A DNA stretch of 47,876 nt from Acidobacterium sp. (GCA_027315385.1 DAHUYD010000003.1:1-47876); one strand, 5' to 3'. Shown: positions 24,951-34,438, counted from the first letter of the stretch. Made by a program: numbers and translations. Notes: generated by a model from the sequence alone, not told the origin.

Positions 24951-27191
24951 TCAGAGCTTCTGCGACCGCTGCACGTCCCGCACCCCCGGCAGGCGCCGCA
25001 GCCCCTGCACCAGCCGGCTCAGGTGGCGCACGTCCTCGGCATCCAGCACGAACTCGATCAGTGCATCCCCCGCATCGCCCGGACGCGTCTCTACCGTGCG
25101 GATGTTCGCTTCCTCGTCGCTGATGACCGCGGTGATTTCCTTCAGCATCCCGGCGCGGTCGTCGCAGTGGATCGTCAGCTTCACAGGATAGGTCTGCGCC
25201 GGGCCTGATTTCTCCTCCGGAGGCCGCGCCCACTCCACCGCGATCCGCCGGTCCGACTCGTACAGCAGGTTCTGCACATTCGGGCAGTTCCGCGCGTGCA
25301 CCGCCACCCCTTTGCCCCGCGTCACGTACCCGATGATCTCTTCGCCCCGGATCGGGTTGCAGCACCGCGCCCGGTAGACCAGCAACTCATTCTGCCCCTC
25401 CACAATCAGCGAATCCGTGCCGCTGGTCGCTGAAACGCGCGTCACCGCCGCTGCCCCCGGCGTGGCAGCCGGTGCTTCCGTTTCCGGCTGCTGGTGCACC
25501 AGTCCCGGCGCCAGACGGTTCAGTACCTGCCGCGCCGAATACTTTCCGAACCCGATCGCCGCCATCAGATCGTTCGGCGTGGCCACGCTGTATTCGGTCG
25601 CCAGCCGCGCGTAATCCGACTCCTCGAACTGCGACAGCGGAACCTTATATTTCCGCGCCTCGCGTTCCAGCAGCTTGTGCCCGATCTCGATGGCCCGCTC
25701 CCGCTGGTGCTCGTTCAGCCAGTGCCGGATCTTGTTCCGCGCTCGGCTGCTCTTCACAAACGTCAGCCAGTCGCGGCTCGGCGTGTGCCCGTTCTGCGTG
25801 ATCACCTCGACAATGTCGCCGTTCCGCAGTTTCGTCCGCAGCGGCACCATGCGCCCGTTCACCCGTGCCCCAACGCACGTGTTGCCCACTTCCGTGTGGA
25901 TCGTATAGGCAAAGTCAATCGGCGAGCCGTCCCGCGGCACCACCACCACCTTGCCCTTGGGCGTGAAGGTGTAAACCTCTTCCGGGAATAGATCGATCTT
26001 CAGCGTCGACAGGAACTCGTTCGGATCGCTCATGTCGCGCTGCCACTCCACCAGTTGCCGCACCCACGCCAGCCGCTGCTCGTCCCGCGCGCTCACCGGC
26101 GAGCCGCCGTCCTTGTACTTCCAGTGCGCCGCGATGCCTTCCTCGGCAATCCGGTGCATTTCCTCCGTGCGAATCTGCACCTCGAACTGGTGCCCCCCCT
26201 CGCCCATCACCGTCGTGTGCAGCGACTGATACAAATTCGGCCGCGGCATCGCAATGAAATCTTTGATCCGTCCCGGCACCGGCCGCCAGATCGAGTGGAT
26301 CAGCCCGAACACCGCGTAGCAGTCCTGCACGCTGCTCGTGATCACCCGCAGCGCCAGCAGGTCGTACACCTGGTCGATCGAGGTCTGCGACTTCACCAGC
26401 TTCTGGTGAATGCTGAACAGCCGCTTGATCCGCCATTCCACCCGCGCCTTGATGTGGTTTTCCCGCAGCTTCTCCACCAGCAGCGCTTCCACGCCGCCCA
26501 GAAACTGCTCCCCCTCCGAGCGCCGTGCCTCCACCGCCTCGTGCAATTGCTCCCACGTGATCGAATCCACGTAGCGGAAGGCCAGGTCTTCCAGCTCGCC
26601 GCGCAGTTTGCCCATGCCCAGCCGGTGCGCCAGCGGCGCGTAAATGTCCAGCGTTTCCTGCGCAATCGATCGCTGCCGCTCCGGCGACAGGTGCTCCAGC
26701 GTCCGCATATTGTGCAGCCGGTCCGCCAGCTTGATCAGCACCACCCGCACGTCGCTCACCATCGCCAGCAGCATCTTGCGGACGTTCTCCGCCTGCCGGT
26801 CTTCGCGATTCGCGAACTGGATCTTGTCGATCTTCGTCACGCCTTCGACGATGTGCGCCACCTGCTCGCCGAACCGCGCGACGATGTCCTCCGTGGTCAC
26901 AGGCGTGTCTTCCACGGCGTCGTGCAGCAGCCCCGCGGCAATCGCCGTCGAGTCCAGCTTCATCTCCGCCAGCACAATCGCCACTTCCAGCGGATGCAGC
27001 ACGTACGGTTCGCCCGAGGCGCGCAACTGCCCCTTATGGTGCTCCAGGCAGAACTGCCATGCGCGGCGGATAATCTCCAGATCGTCGGAAGGACGGTTGC
27101 GGCGGATCGTGTCCAGCAGTTGCGCAAACTTCTCCGGAAACGGATCCGAGACCCGCTCAACCGGGAGCGCCTGCGGCTCAACACTCGCCAT
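24951..27191 (-). CDS. rel: Bifunctional (p)ppGpp synthetase/hydrolase Rel
   Basis: A 746-residue RelA/SpoT homologue that makes and degrades the alarmone (p)ppGpp. The HD hydrolase is intact: His66 in LHPLEVA, His90-Asp91 in GLLHDAVEDTP and LADRLHNMRTL (155-165). The synthetase region is also intact, with YDLLALRVI (276-284), YQSLHTTVMGEGGHQFEVQIRT (321-342, in pieces) and EEGIAAHWKYKDG. A TGS domain follows (about 405-467, VYTFTPKGKVVVVPRDGSP), then helical/zinc-finger regions (YRARCCNPIRGEEIIGYVTRGKG) and a C-terminal ACT domain (about 665-740). Both activities should be present, as for a single-copy Rel. A perfect TATAAT ends 5 nt before the ATG. Confidence 0.96.
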   Translation of the reverse strand: MASVEPQALPVERVSDPFPEKFAQLLDTIRRNRPSDDLEIIRRAWQFCLEHHKGQLRASGEPYVLHPLEVAIVLAEMKLDSTAIAAGLLHDAVEDTPVTTEDIVARFGEQVAHIVEGVTKIDKIQFANREDRQAENVRKMLLAMVSDVRVVLIKLADRLHNMRTLEHLSPERQRSIAQETLDIYAPLAHRLGMGKLRGELEDLAFRYVDSITWEQLHEAVEARRSEGEQFLGGVEALLVEKLRENHIKARVEWRIKRLFSIHQKLVKSQTSIDQVYDLLALRVITSSVQDCYAVFGLIHSIWRPVPGRIKDFIAMPRPNLYQSLHTTVMGEGGHQFEVQIRTEEMHRIAEEGIAAHWKYKDGGSPVSARDEQRLAWVRQLVEWQRDMSDPNEFLSTLKIDLFPEEVYTFTPKGKVVVVPRDGSPIDFAYTIHTEVGNTCVGARVNGRMVPLRTKLRNGDIVEVITQNGHTPSRDWLTFVKSSRARNKIRHWLNEHQRERAIEIGHKLLEREARKYKVPLSQFEESDYARLATEYSVATPNDLMAAIGFGKYSARQVLNRLAPGLVHQQPETEAPAATPGAAAVTRVSATSGTDSLIVEGQNELLVYRARCCNPIRGEEIIGYVTRGKGVAVHARNCPNVQNLLYESDRRIAVEWARPPEEKSGPAQTYPVKLTIHCDDRAGMLKEITAVISDEEANIRTVETRPGDAGDALIEFVLDAEDVRHLSRLVQGLRRLPGVRDVQRSQKL

Positions 27192-27196
27192 GATTC

Positions 27197-27202
27197 ATTA
27201 TA
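27197..27202 (-). promoter_or_regulatory. Consensus -10 box (TATAAT) of rel
   Basis: TATAAT on the reverse strand is followed by GAATC and the rel ATG. A start site 5-6 nt after the hexamer falls on or next to the initiating A, so rel is one of the clearest leaderless candidates here. TTGATG (27228-27223) is a possible -35 at a long 20-bp spacing. Confidence 0.55.
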
Positions 27203-27284
27203 TGCGGGAGTTGCGAGAGGGGCATCAACGGCGCGCGCTGCGCCTGAGCTCGCCACGGCATCTGTGCGAAGATCCTGAAAGACC

Positions 27285-28625
27285 ATGCCCAAACCGAAGT
27301 CCGCGAAAAGCCGCACAAAATCCGGCGGAGAGCCTCCCGCTGAGAAGCGCCCGGAAAGCCGCGAGGTTCCCGAAACGCGGGGTCCTCAGGGGGCCTCCGT
27401 CAACGCTCCCGCCAACGCCGTCCAAATCTCCCGCCGCGCCGCCGACCGTCTCCGTGCCGGCCACGTCTGGGTCTACCGCTCCGACGTCGAAGTCTGGCCC
27501 AGCGATGCTGCATCGCTGCCCGCCGGCCCTCTGCCCCTCGCCGACCGCCGCGGCGCCCTGCTCGGTACTGCCCTCTACAGTCCGGCCTCGGAGATCGCTC
27601 TCCGCCTCGTCTCCCGCGATCTCCTGCCCGACGAATCCGCCTGGCTCGATCTGCTCCGCTCCCGCCTCCGCGCTGCCATTGCCCGCCGCCAGCCTCTTCT
27701 CGACGCCGCGAACGACGCCTGCCGTCTCGTCTTCAGCGAAGCCGACGAACTGCCCGGTCTCACCGCCGACCGCTACGCCGGACTGGCGATCGTCCAGCTC
27801 CGCCACAAGGCGCTCGACACCGCCGCGACGCGCGCCGCGGTCGCCGAAACCCTGCGCGACACCCTCGACCCGGACACCATTCTCGAGCGCGAGGACCCGC
27901 GCATTCGCGAGTTGGAGCAGCTCAGCTCCCCCGCCTCCGCCACCCTCTTCGCCCGCGACCCCGATCATCCCGCCACGCAAACTCTTTTCCGCCTCAACGG
28001 CCTCAAATTCCACTTTGACGCCGCCAGCGGCCAGAAAACCGGCGCCTTCCTCGATCAGCGCGACAACTACGCCGCCGCCGCCCGCCACGCGCGAGGCGAG
28101 GCGCTCGACGTCTGCACCTATCAGGGCGGATTCGCTCTGCACCTGGCCCGCGTCTCCCCGCGCGTAACTGGCGTCGACGTATCCCGCGCCGCCCTCGAAG
28201 TCGCGGAACGAAATCTCGCGGAGAATCGTGACGCGCTGCCAGCCGCCCAGGTCGACTGGATTGAAGCGGACGCCTTCAGTCTGCTCCGCGACTGGAGCGG
28301 CGCCGGCACACAGTACGACACCATCGTGCTTGACCCGCCGGCCTTCGCAAAGAGCCGCCGCGCCGTCGAGGGTGCCCTCCGCGGCTATCGCGAACTCAAT
28401 CTGCGCGCCATGAAGATGCTGCGCCCCGGCGGACGGCTCATCACCTGCTCCTGCTCGCACCATGTTTCTCTGAATGATTTTCTCGAGACTCTGCGCGGCG
28501 CCGCCGGCGACGCCCATCGCCGCATGCGCCTCATTGAAGTCCGCGGCGCCGCAGCCGACCACCCCGTCGTCCTCAACATCCCCGAAACCGAATACCTGAA
28601 ATGCGTGGTTCTTGAGGCGGACTAA
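27285..28625 (+). CDS. rlmI: RlmI-type class I rRNA (cytosine-C5) methyltransferase
   Basis: A 446-residue SAM-dependent methyltransferase of the RlmI/YccW family (m5C1962 of 23S rRNA in E. coli). About 45 N-terminal residues are basic and disordered. A PUA domain follows (about 46-125, RLRAGHVWVYRSDVEVW, LLGTALYSP), then a linker domain and the Rossmann methyltransferase with GQKTGAFLDQRDN (~246-258), LDVCTYQGGFALHLA (SAM-binding motif I), VTGVDVSRAALE and the catalytic VLDPPAFAKS (~346-355). LITCSCSHHVS near 386 carries the second conserved cysteine region. It is divergent from rel (93-bp gap). A possible -10-like GATCCT lies upstream, no SD. Convergent with iscS through a repeat patch. Confidence 0.88.
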   Translation: MPKPKSAKSRTKSGGEPPAEKRPESREVPETRGPQGASVNAPANAVQISRRAADRLRAGHVWVYRSDVEVWPSDAASLPAGPLPLADRRGALLGTALYSPASEIALRLVSRDLLPDESAWLDLLRSRLRAAIARRQPLLDAANDACRLVFSEADELPGLTADRYAGLAIVQLRHKALDTAATRAAVAETLRDTLDPDTILEREDPRIRELEQLSSPASATLFARDPDHPATQTLFRLNGLKFHFDAASGQKTGAFLDQRDNYAAAARHARGEALDVCTYQGGFALHLARVSPRVTGVDVSRAALEVAERNLAENRDALPAAQVDWIEADAFSLLRDWSGAGTQYDTIVLDPPAFAKSRRAVEGALRGYRELNLRAMKMLRPGGRLITCSCSHHVSLNDFLETLRGAAGDAHRRMRLIEVRGAAADHPVVLNIPETEYLKCVVLEAD

Positions 28626-28668
28626 GAACACCGGGTGCCCCACTTCTCCCCGCCTTTCGCGCCCAGCC

Positions 28669-28820
28669 TTCGTGCTCGGCTTTCGTGCTCGCTCGTCGTG
28701 CCCGGTTGTCGTGCCCGGTTGTCGCGCGAAGCGCGACGACGGTAGAAGCCCCAGCCTTTAGGCTGGGGGCCACGCCAGCAGGATTATTGGGCCTTTAGGC
28801 CCGGCGCCTTGTATCCGGGC
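28669..28820. repeat. Intergenic patch of degenerate tandem repeats and four inverted repeats
   Basis: The 307-bp gap 28626-28932 between convergent rlmI and iscS has no gene. 28669-28730 reads as five copies of a degenerate 12-13-bp unit (TTCGTGCTCGGC/TTGTCGTGCCCGG type); GTCGTGCCCGGTT occurs exactly twice, at 28695-28707 and 28708-28720. Then come four hairpins: GTCGCGC/GCGCGAC (28721-28737), CCCCAGCC-TTTA-GGCTGGGG (28749-28768), GGGCC-TTTA-GGCCC (28789-28802) and GCCCGG/CCGGGC (28799-28804, 28815-28820). The core GCCTTTAGGC appears in both middle hairpins, 37 bp apart. This looks like a REP/BIME-type element that may also end both transcripts. Confidence 0.6.
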
Positions 28821-28932
28821 ACAGATTCTAACTCTGCGCGGCCCCTAGGCCCCTGAGGATGATTTTCCGTCCCATCGTGAATTTTCCCGCGCCGTCCGCG
28901 CGCCCAGAAACCCGGGGCTTCCGCCCATGCCT

Positions 28933-30123
28933 CTACGTCATCTCCGCCCAGGCCGGTGAGAGCTCGCGCAGCTGCGGCACCACATCCACAATCCGCTCCG
29001 CCGCGAAGTCGATCTCCTCTTCCGTATTGAAGCGACCGATGCCGATGCGCAGCGTGCTGTGCGCATCGTCCTCGCTCAGCCCCAGCGCGCGCAGCACATG
29101 CGACGCCTGAATCGACGCCGAAGTGCATGCCGACCCGCTCGACACCGCAACATCCTTGATCCCCATCATCAGAGACTCGCTGTCCACCCCTTCGAACGTC
29201 ACGCTCAAATTCCCAGGCAGCCGCCGATTCCCGGATACATCCGCCCCGTTCACGCGCACGCGCTCCAGCCTCGCTGTCAGCATCCTCAGCAGGCGCTCGC
29301 GCAGGGCCGTCAGCCGCGCGGCCTCCTCCTCCATCTCCGCCGCAGCCAGCGCGCACGCCGCGCCCAGCCCCACAATCCCCGCCACGTTCAGCGTCCCTGA
29401 GCGCATGCCCCGCTCGTGACCTCCGCCGTGCATCTGTTCCGCCACCTTCACGCCGCGCCGCGCGTACAGCGCCCCCACGCCTTTCGGTCCGTAAATCTTG
29501 TGCCCGGAAATCGACAGCAGATCGATCTTCGCGCGCCCCACGTCCAGCCGCGCCTTGCCCGCCGCCTGCGCCGCATCGCTGTGGAACAGCACCCCGCGCT
29601 CCCGGCACAGCGCCCCAATCTCCTCCACTGGCTGCAGCGTGCCCACTTCGTTGTTCGCGGCCATAATGCTCACCAGCAGCGCTGGCTCCCCGTCCAGCTC
29701 GCGCCGAAGCTCCTCCGGATCGATGAGCCCTTCCCGCGAAACCGGCAGCACCGTCACCCGGCACCCCTGCTTGTCCAGCCATGCGCAGGGATCAAGCACC
29801 GCCTTGTGCTCCGTCGCCTGCGTGATGATGTGCACGCTTCGCCCCGGCTGGGCCAGCCGCGCCGCTTCCACCGCGCCCTTCAGCGCCAGGTTGTTGCTCT
29901 CCGTCGCGCCCGAAGTCAGCACGATCTCCTTCGCCGTCGCGCCGATCAGCTGCGCCACCTGCGCGCGCGCCGTCTCCACCGCCTGCTGCGCCGCCCAGCC
30001 CAGACCGTGGCTGTTGCTCGCCGCGTTTCCATAGGCCTCGGTCAGATACGGCAGCATTGCTTCCAGCACCCGCGGATCCAGCCGCGTCGTGGCGTGATTG
30101 TCCAGGTAAACGGGCAATTTCAT
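28933..30123 (-). CDS. iscS: Cysteine desulfurase IscS
   Basis: A 396-residue PLP enzyme that takes sulfur from cysteine for Fe-S clusters and tRNA thiolation. The start at 30123 (MKLPVYLDNHATT) is preceded by GGGAGCAGGG. Key residues: His106 in ATEHKAVLDP (stacks on PLP), Asp183 in HSDAAQAAG, PLP-lysine 209 in ISGHKIYGPKGVGALY, and the mobile persulfide Cys333 in SSGSACTSASIQASHVLRALG, whose long-loop context is of the IscS (group I) type. It lies 35 bp downstream of iscR on the same strand and is therefore likely to be repressed by IscR. iscU, hscA/B and fdx are not seen, so this is a two-gene isc unit. Confidence 0.95.
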   Translation of the reverse strand: MKLPVYLDNHATTRLDPRVLEAMLPYLTEAYGNAASNSHGLGWAAQQAVETARAQVAQLIGATAKEIVLTSGATESNNLALKGAVEAARLAQPGRSVHIITQATEHKAVLDPCAWLDKQGCRVTVLPVSREGLIDPEELRRELDGEPALLVSIMAANNEVGTLQPVEEIGALCRERGVLFHSDAAQAAGKARLDVGRAKIDLLSISGHKIYGPKGVGALYARRGVKVAEQMHGGGHERGMRSGTLNVAGIVGLGAACALAAAEMEEEAARLTALRERLLRMLTARLERVRVNGADVSGNRRLPGNLSVTFEGVDSESLMMGIKDVAVSSGSACTSASIQASHVLRALGLSEDDAHSTLRIGIGRFNTEEEIDFAAERIVDVVPQLRELSPAWAEMT

Positions 30124-30158
30124 CCCTGCTCCCATAGCGTTGGCGGACCCGCCCACGC

Positions 30159-30611
30159 CTACATCCGGATCGTCACCAGCTCCTGGCCCGCTACGGATCG
30201 CGGCTCCCCGCCCACCGTCTCCGCCAGGTCGGCGATGGTGATGTTCCGCAGCAGGTCCGAAATGCTGTCGTTCACCCGCGCCAGCGGCTCTTTGATCGTG
30301 CAGCTGTCGGTCAGCTCGCATGAGCTCTGCGTCGCCCCGCACGACGTAATGAACAGCGGCCCGTCGATCGCCCGGATCACCTCGAACGCCGAAATCTCCC
30401 GCGCCGGCTTCAGCAGCGAGTAGCCCCCGCTCATCCCTGCGTGCGAGCGCAGAATCCCTACCTTCGCCAGCCGCTGCAGAACCTTCGCCAGCAGTTGCGG
30501 CGGAATGTGGTAGGCCTGGGCAATATCGCGCGCGCTCAACGAAACCGGGTGCTCGGCGAGATACTTCAGCGCCATCAGGCCGTAATCGGCTTTTTTGGTC
30601 AGCCGGAGCAT
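30159..30611 (-). CDS. iscR: Rrf2-family Fe-S regulator IscR
   Basis: A 150-residue winged-helix regulator. The N-terminal helix-turn-helix (MLRLTKKADYGLMALKYLAE, then LSARDIAQAYHIPPQLLAKVLQ) is typical of Rrf2 proteins. Cys91, Cys98 and Cys104 in SCGATQSSCELTDSC match the [2Fe-2S] ligands Cys92/98/104 of E. coli IscR almost position for position, so it should sense cluster status. It begins the iscR-iscS unit and is divergent from the GH92 gene. The sequence just upstream has a promoter whose -10 lies inside a perfect inverted repeat (see the operator entry), as expected for auto-repression. Confidence 0.93.
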   Translation of the reverse strand: MLRLTKKADYGLMALKYLAEHPVSLSARDIAQAYHIPPQLLAKVLQRLAKVGILRSHAGMSGGYSLLKPAREISAFEVIRAIDGPLFITSCGATQSSCELTDSCTIKEPLARVNDSISDLLRNITIADLAETVGGEPRSVAGQELVTIRM

Positions 30612-30625
30612 AAAGAACCCTGGGA

Positions 30626-30667
30626 GGGCCGTATCTCAAGTTTACGGCCCAGCACAAGCGAATTCAA
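30626..30667 (-). promoter_or_regulatory. iscR promoter with overlapping palindromic operator
   Basis: On the reverse strand TTGAAT (30667-30662), a 17-bp spacer and TAAACT (30644-30639) form a sigma-70-like promoter. A perfect 8-bp inverted repeat with a 9-bp spacer, arms GGGCCGTA and TACGGCCC (30626-30633 and 30643-30650), spans 25 bp from the -10 into the start region. IscR type 1 sites are also 25-bp dyads, but the sequence here does not match the E. coli consensus. Best guess: the self-repression site of this IscR. Confidence 0.55.
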
Positions 30668-30793
30668 TCGAATAGCGCGCGCTCCCATGACAATCGCCGC
30701 CCCCGCGCCTAAGATGAAGAGTCTGCGGGTTTCCGGCCATTCGCTCCTGCTTCCTTCCACTTCCTCACGCAGCAAAAAACCAGGAGATGCCCC

Positions 30794-33106
30794 GTGTTCT
30801 CTTCGTTCTCTTGCCTTCCTTCCGCAAAATCCCTGAACTTTGCCGCCCTGCTGGTCGTCTTCGCCCTCGCCGCCGGCTCTCTGGCCGCCCAGCATGCCTC
30901 CCCCGTCTCCAGCGTCGATCCTTTCATCGGCACGGGCACCGGTCCCGGCGGCAGCATCAATCTCTTTCCCGGCCCCACTACGCCCTTCGGCATGGTCCAG
31001 CTCAGCCCGGACACGGAGAGCAACGGCTTCGGCTATCACTTCTACCAGAACACCATCCAGGGCTTCAGCATGACGCACATGAGCGGCGTCGGCTGCCCCG
31101 ATGAAGGCGACGTCTTCTTCACCGCCACCACCGGCCCGGTCCAGACCCAAACCGTCGATTTCGCGTCGCCCTACTCCCACAGCAGTGAGGAAGCTTCGCC
31201 CGGCTACTATCGCGTGCTGCTCTCCCGCTGGAACGTCAACGCCGAGCTCACCGCCACCGGTCGCACCGGCGTCGCGCGCTTCACCTTCCCCGCCGGTCAG
31301 CCCGCGAACGTCCTCGTCCCCATCAGCCACACCCTCAACTACACAGCGGGCGCGCACGTGCAGGTGGTCGGCGATCGCGAAATCCGGGGCTACGTCGAGG
31401 ACCGCGCCTTCTGCGGCAATCACCAGACCTACCGCGTCTATTTCGTCATGGCGTTCGACCGGCCGTTCGCTTCCTCCGGCACGTGGAACGGCGCCACGGG
31501 CTCACCCGCCTCGCCCTCCTCCGGTACCCGTGACGCGACACAGCCATCGCATGATGGCTGGATCGGGGCCTACGCCACCTGGCCCGCTCAGTCCCACCCC
31601 CAAACCGTAGAAGCCAAGGTGGCAATCTCCTATGTGGACCTCGCCGGGGCGGAGAACAATCTCCACGCTGAATCTGCCGGCAGAAGCTTTGCCCAAATCC
31701 GCCATGCCGCCGAGGCTGCCTGGAACCGCTCGCTCGGCGCAATCGACGTATCCGGCGGATCGCCCGTCCAGCGCACCGTCTTTTACACCTCCCTCTACCA
31801 CAGCCTGCTCATGCCCAGCATCGTCAGCGATGCCGATGGACGCTATCTTGGCTTCGACGGGAAGATTCACCGCGCCGCCCCCGGCCATCGCGTCTACGCC
31901 AACTACTCCGGGTGGGATATCTATCGCAGCCAAATGCCCCTGGTCGCGCTCATTGCGCCCCGCCGCATGGAGGACATGGCGCAATCCGTGGCGCTCATGT
32001 ACCGGCAGGGCGGATGGATCGGCCGCTGGCCGCAGATCAACCGGTACACCAACGTCATGGCCGGCAGCCCGCTCACCGTCGTCCTCGCCACCGCATGGCT
32101 CGACGGCCTCCACGGCTTCGATATCAAGTCCGCCTGGAACGGCATGTATCTGGATGCAACCCAGGCGCCGCCCCCCGGCAAGCCCTACGCCGGAGAAGCG
32201 GCCATCGACTGGATCAACAAGGTTCACTACGTGCCCAACGACAAAATGGAGTACGGCTCCGTCTCCCAGATCCAGGAAGACGCCATCGCCTACGCCTCGC
32301 TCTACCGCCTTGCCCTGGCGCTCGGCAAGCAGACCGAGGCAAAGACGCTCTACGGCCGCGCCCTGTACTATCGCAACGTCTTCGACTCTCAGGACAAATT
32401 CTTCCGCCCGCGCAATGCCGGCGGCCAGTGGGTGCCGAACTTCGATCCCCGCCAGGAAGAGCACGGCTTCATCGAAGGCTCCGGATGGCATTATCAGTGG
32501 CTGGAGCCCTCTGACCTTGCCTGGGTCGTCCAGGCCATGGGCCCCGATCTCTTCAACCAGCGCCTCACACACTTTTTCGATTACAAAAAGCCCGGCTGGT
32601 ATGGCCAGTACTACAACCCCTACAACGAGACGGACCTCGAAGCCCCATTCGAGTTCAATTTCTCCGGCGAGCCCTGGCAGGCGCAGCGCGTTGTCCGCCG
32701 CGTGCTTGCCGGGAATTACACCGCCTCGCCCGACGGCATTCCCGGCAACGACGATTGCGGCGCAATGTCCTCGTGGGCGGTCATGAGCATGATGGGCCTC
32801 TACTCAGTCGATCCCGCCAGCCTGGCGTATGAGCTGGTCAGCCCCGTCTTTCCCCGCATCGTGGTGCATCTGCATACGCCCTATACGGGCGGGACGTTCA
32901 CCATCGAGACATCCGCCAATCCCGGCAGCACGCCCTACATCGCCAGGGTCGCGCTCAATGGCCGGACGCACGCTCCGAACTGGATCGACTTCCGCGACAT
33001 CGCGCGCGGCGGAACGCTGCGCTTCACCCTCGCCGCGCAGCCGGACCATTCCTGGGGCGCGGCTCCCCAGGACGCTCCGCCATCCCTCAGCCAATCCAGG
33101 CGGTAA
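30794..33106 (+). CDS. Secreted GH92 alpha-mannosidase
   Basis: A 770-residue glycoside hydrolase family 92 protein; GH92 enzymes are calcium-dependent exo-alpha-mannosidases acting on glycans. A signal peptide covers about residues 1-32 (NFAALLVVFALAAGSLAAQ). Immediately after it comes SSVDPFIGTGTGPGGSINLFPGPTTPFGMVQLSPD (in pieces), the standard GH92 opening, then GFSMTHMSGVGCPDEGD and FCGNHQTYRVYF. In the catalytic barrel NYSGWDIYRSQMPL and the segment GIPGNDDCGAMSSWAVMSMMG (about 645-665, cut here) are conserved, the latter containing catalytic-base Asp residues. The GTG start has AGGAG 8 nt upstream. Divergent from iscR. Suggests use of fungal or yeast mannan or N-glycans. Confidence 0.93.
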   Translation: MFSSFSCLPSAKSLNFAALLVVFALAAGSLAAQHASPVSSVDPFIGTGTGPGGSINLFPGPTTPFGMVQLSPDTESNGFGYHFYQNTIQGFSMTHMSGVGCPDEGDVFFTATTGPVQTQTVDFASPYSHSSEEASPGYYRVLLSRWNVNAELTATGRTGVARFTFPAGQPANVLVPISHTLNYTAGAHVQVVGDREIRGYVEDRAFCGNHQTYRVYFVMAFDRPFASSGTWNGATGSPASPSSGTRDATQPSHDGWIGAYATWPAQSHPQTVEAKVAISYVDLAGAENNLHAESAGRSFAQIRHAAEAAWNRSLGAIDVSGGSPVQRTVFYTSLYHSLLMPSIVSDADGRYLGFDGKIHRAAPGHRVYANYSGWDIYRSQMPLVALIAPRRMEDMAQSVALMYRQGGWIGRWPQINRYTNVMAGSPLTVVLATAWLDGLHGFDIKSAWNGMYLDATQAPPPGKPYAGEAAIDWINKVHYVPNDKMEYGSVSQIQEDAIAYASLYRLALALGKQTEAKTLYGRALYYRNVFDSQDKFFRPRNAGGQWVPNFDPRQEEHGFIEGSGWHYQWLEPSDLAWVVQAMGPDLFNQRLTHFFDYKKPGWYGQYYNPYNETDLEAPFEFNFSGEPWQAQRVVRRVLAGNYTASPDGIPGNDDCGAMSSWAVMSMMGLYSVDPASLAYELVSPVFPRIVVHLHTPYTGGTFTIETSANPGSTPYIARVALNGRTHAPNWIDFRDIARGGTLRFTLAAQPDHSWGAAPQDAPPSLSQSRR

Positions 33107-33133
33107 ACCCGGGGGGTCAACCCCGGCATTTTC

Positions 33134-34432
33134 TTAGACCGCGGCGGCCAGCGCCCCGCGCGCCGCCTCGGCTGTCGCGCGCACGTCCTCATCGGTGTGG
33201 GCTGTGCTCATAAACGCCGCCTCGAACTGCGACGGCGGCAGCCACACTCCGGCGTCCAGCATGGCGCGATGAAACGCCGCAAAGCACCGCGTGTCCGCTC
33301 GCGCTGCGCCCGCAAAGTCCCGCACTGGCTCGGCGCTGAAGAACCACGTAAACATCGCCCCGACGCGGTTTACCGTCAGCGGAACCCCGGCCGCCGCCGC
33401 GGCTTCAGCAACGCCCTCCGTTATCCTTGCGCTCAGATACTCCAGCCGCGAGTACACTTCCGCCTCATGCTCCCGCAGGTAGCCCACCGTCGCGATGCCC
33501 GCAGCCATCGCCAGCGGATTCCCGCTCAGCGTGCCTGCCTGATACACCGGCCCCAGCGGAGCCAGTTGATCCATGATCTCCGCCCGCCCCCCGAAGGCCC
33601 CGCACGGCAGCCCGCCTCCCAAAATCTTCCCCATCGTCGTCAGGTCCGGACAAATCCCGTACAGCTCCTGCGCTCCCCCCAGAGCCACCCTGAATCCCGT
33701 CATCACTTCGTCGAAGATCAGCACCGCCCCTTGGCGCTTCGTGATCCGCCGCAGCGCCTGCAAATATCCCCTGCCCGGCGGAATGCAGCCCGCATTCCCC
33801 ACCACCGGTTCCACAATCACGCACGCGATCTCGCCCTGGTGCGCCGCGAACGCCGCCTCCACAGCGGCTTCATCGTTGTACGGCAGCGCCAGCGTAAAGT
33901 GCGCCGTCTCCTCCGGCACGCCCGCTGACCCCGGAATCCCAAACGTGGCCACACCCGATCCCGCCTTCACCAGCAGTCCGTCGGCATGCCCGTGGTAGCA
34001 GCCCTCGAACTTCACCACATACTTGCGGCCCGTGAACGCGCGCGCCAGCCGGATCGCGGACATAGTCGCCTCCGTCCCCGAACTGACGAATCGCAGCTTC
34101 TCCATCGACGGCCACGTCGCCGTCACCAGCTCCGCCAGATCGCCCTCGGCTGCCGTCGATGCGCCGTAGCTCGCGCTCCGTCCCGCCGCTTCGCGGATCG
34201 CCTCCACCACCCGCGGAAACGCATGCCCCAGAATCATCGGTCCCCACGAACCGAACAGGTCGATGTACCGGTTGCCGTCGGCGTCCCACAGATACGCGCC
34301 CGCGGCGCGCTCCACAAACGGCGGCTCGCCGCCCACCGCCCCGAACGCCCGCACCGGCGAGTTCACCCCGCCGGGAAACAGTCTCTCCGCCCGCGCCCGC
34401 AGCGCCGCCGATTTCTCCATCCTTCGCGACAT
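33134..34432 (-). CDS. hemL: Glutamate-1-semialdehyde 2,1-aminomutase
   Basis: A 432-residue PLP enzyme that converts glutamate-1-semialdehyde to 5-aminolevulinate, the step after HemA. Motifs: [17 protein letters not shown] (19-35), [18 protein letters not shown] (115-132), [18 protein letters not shown] (143-160), [12 protein letters not shown] (238-249), and the PLP-binding Lys269 in [12 protein letters not shown]. It is separated from hemACD by 25 kb yet both sets are in this window. The ATG at 34432 is preceded by TATACT ending 6 nt upstream with no SD. Its upstream region was the landing site of the IS element at 34518. Convergent with GH92 (27-bp gap). Confidence 0.96.
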   Translation of the reverse strand: MSRRMEKSAALRARAERLFPGGVNSPVRAFGAVGGEPPFVERAAGAYLWDADGNRYIDLFGSWGPMILGHAFPRVVEAIREAAGRSASYGASTAAEGDLAELVTATWPSMEKLRFVSSGTEATMSAIRLARAFTGRKYVVKFEGCYHGHADGLLVKAGSGVATFGIPGSAGVPEETAHFTLALPYNDEAAVEAAFAAHQGEIACVIVEPVVGNAGCIPPGRGYLQALRRITKRQGAVLIFDEVMTGFRVALGGAQELYGICPDLTTMGKILGGGLPCGAFGGRAEIMDQLAPLGPVYQAGTLSGNPLAMAAGIATVGYLREHEAEVYSRLEYLSARITEGVAEAAAAAGVPLTVNRVGAMFTWFFSAEPVRDFAGAARADTRCFAAFHRAMLDAGVWLPPSQFEAAFMSTAHTDEDVRATAEAARGALAAAV

Positions 34433-34438
34433 GGATTC

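Noticed and set aside
28784..29782. 332-codon reverse frame overlapping iscS
   Set aside because: Frame-shifted shadow of iscS with low-complexity Gly/Ala/Arg text; iscS has all active-site residues in the other frame.
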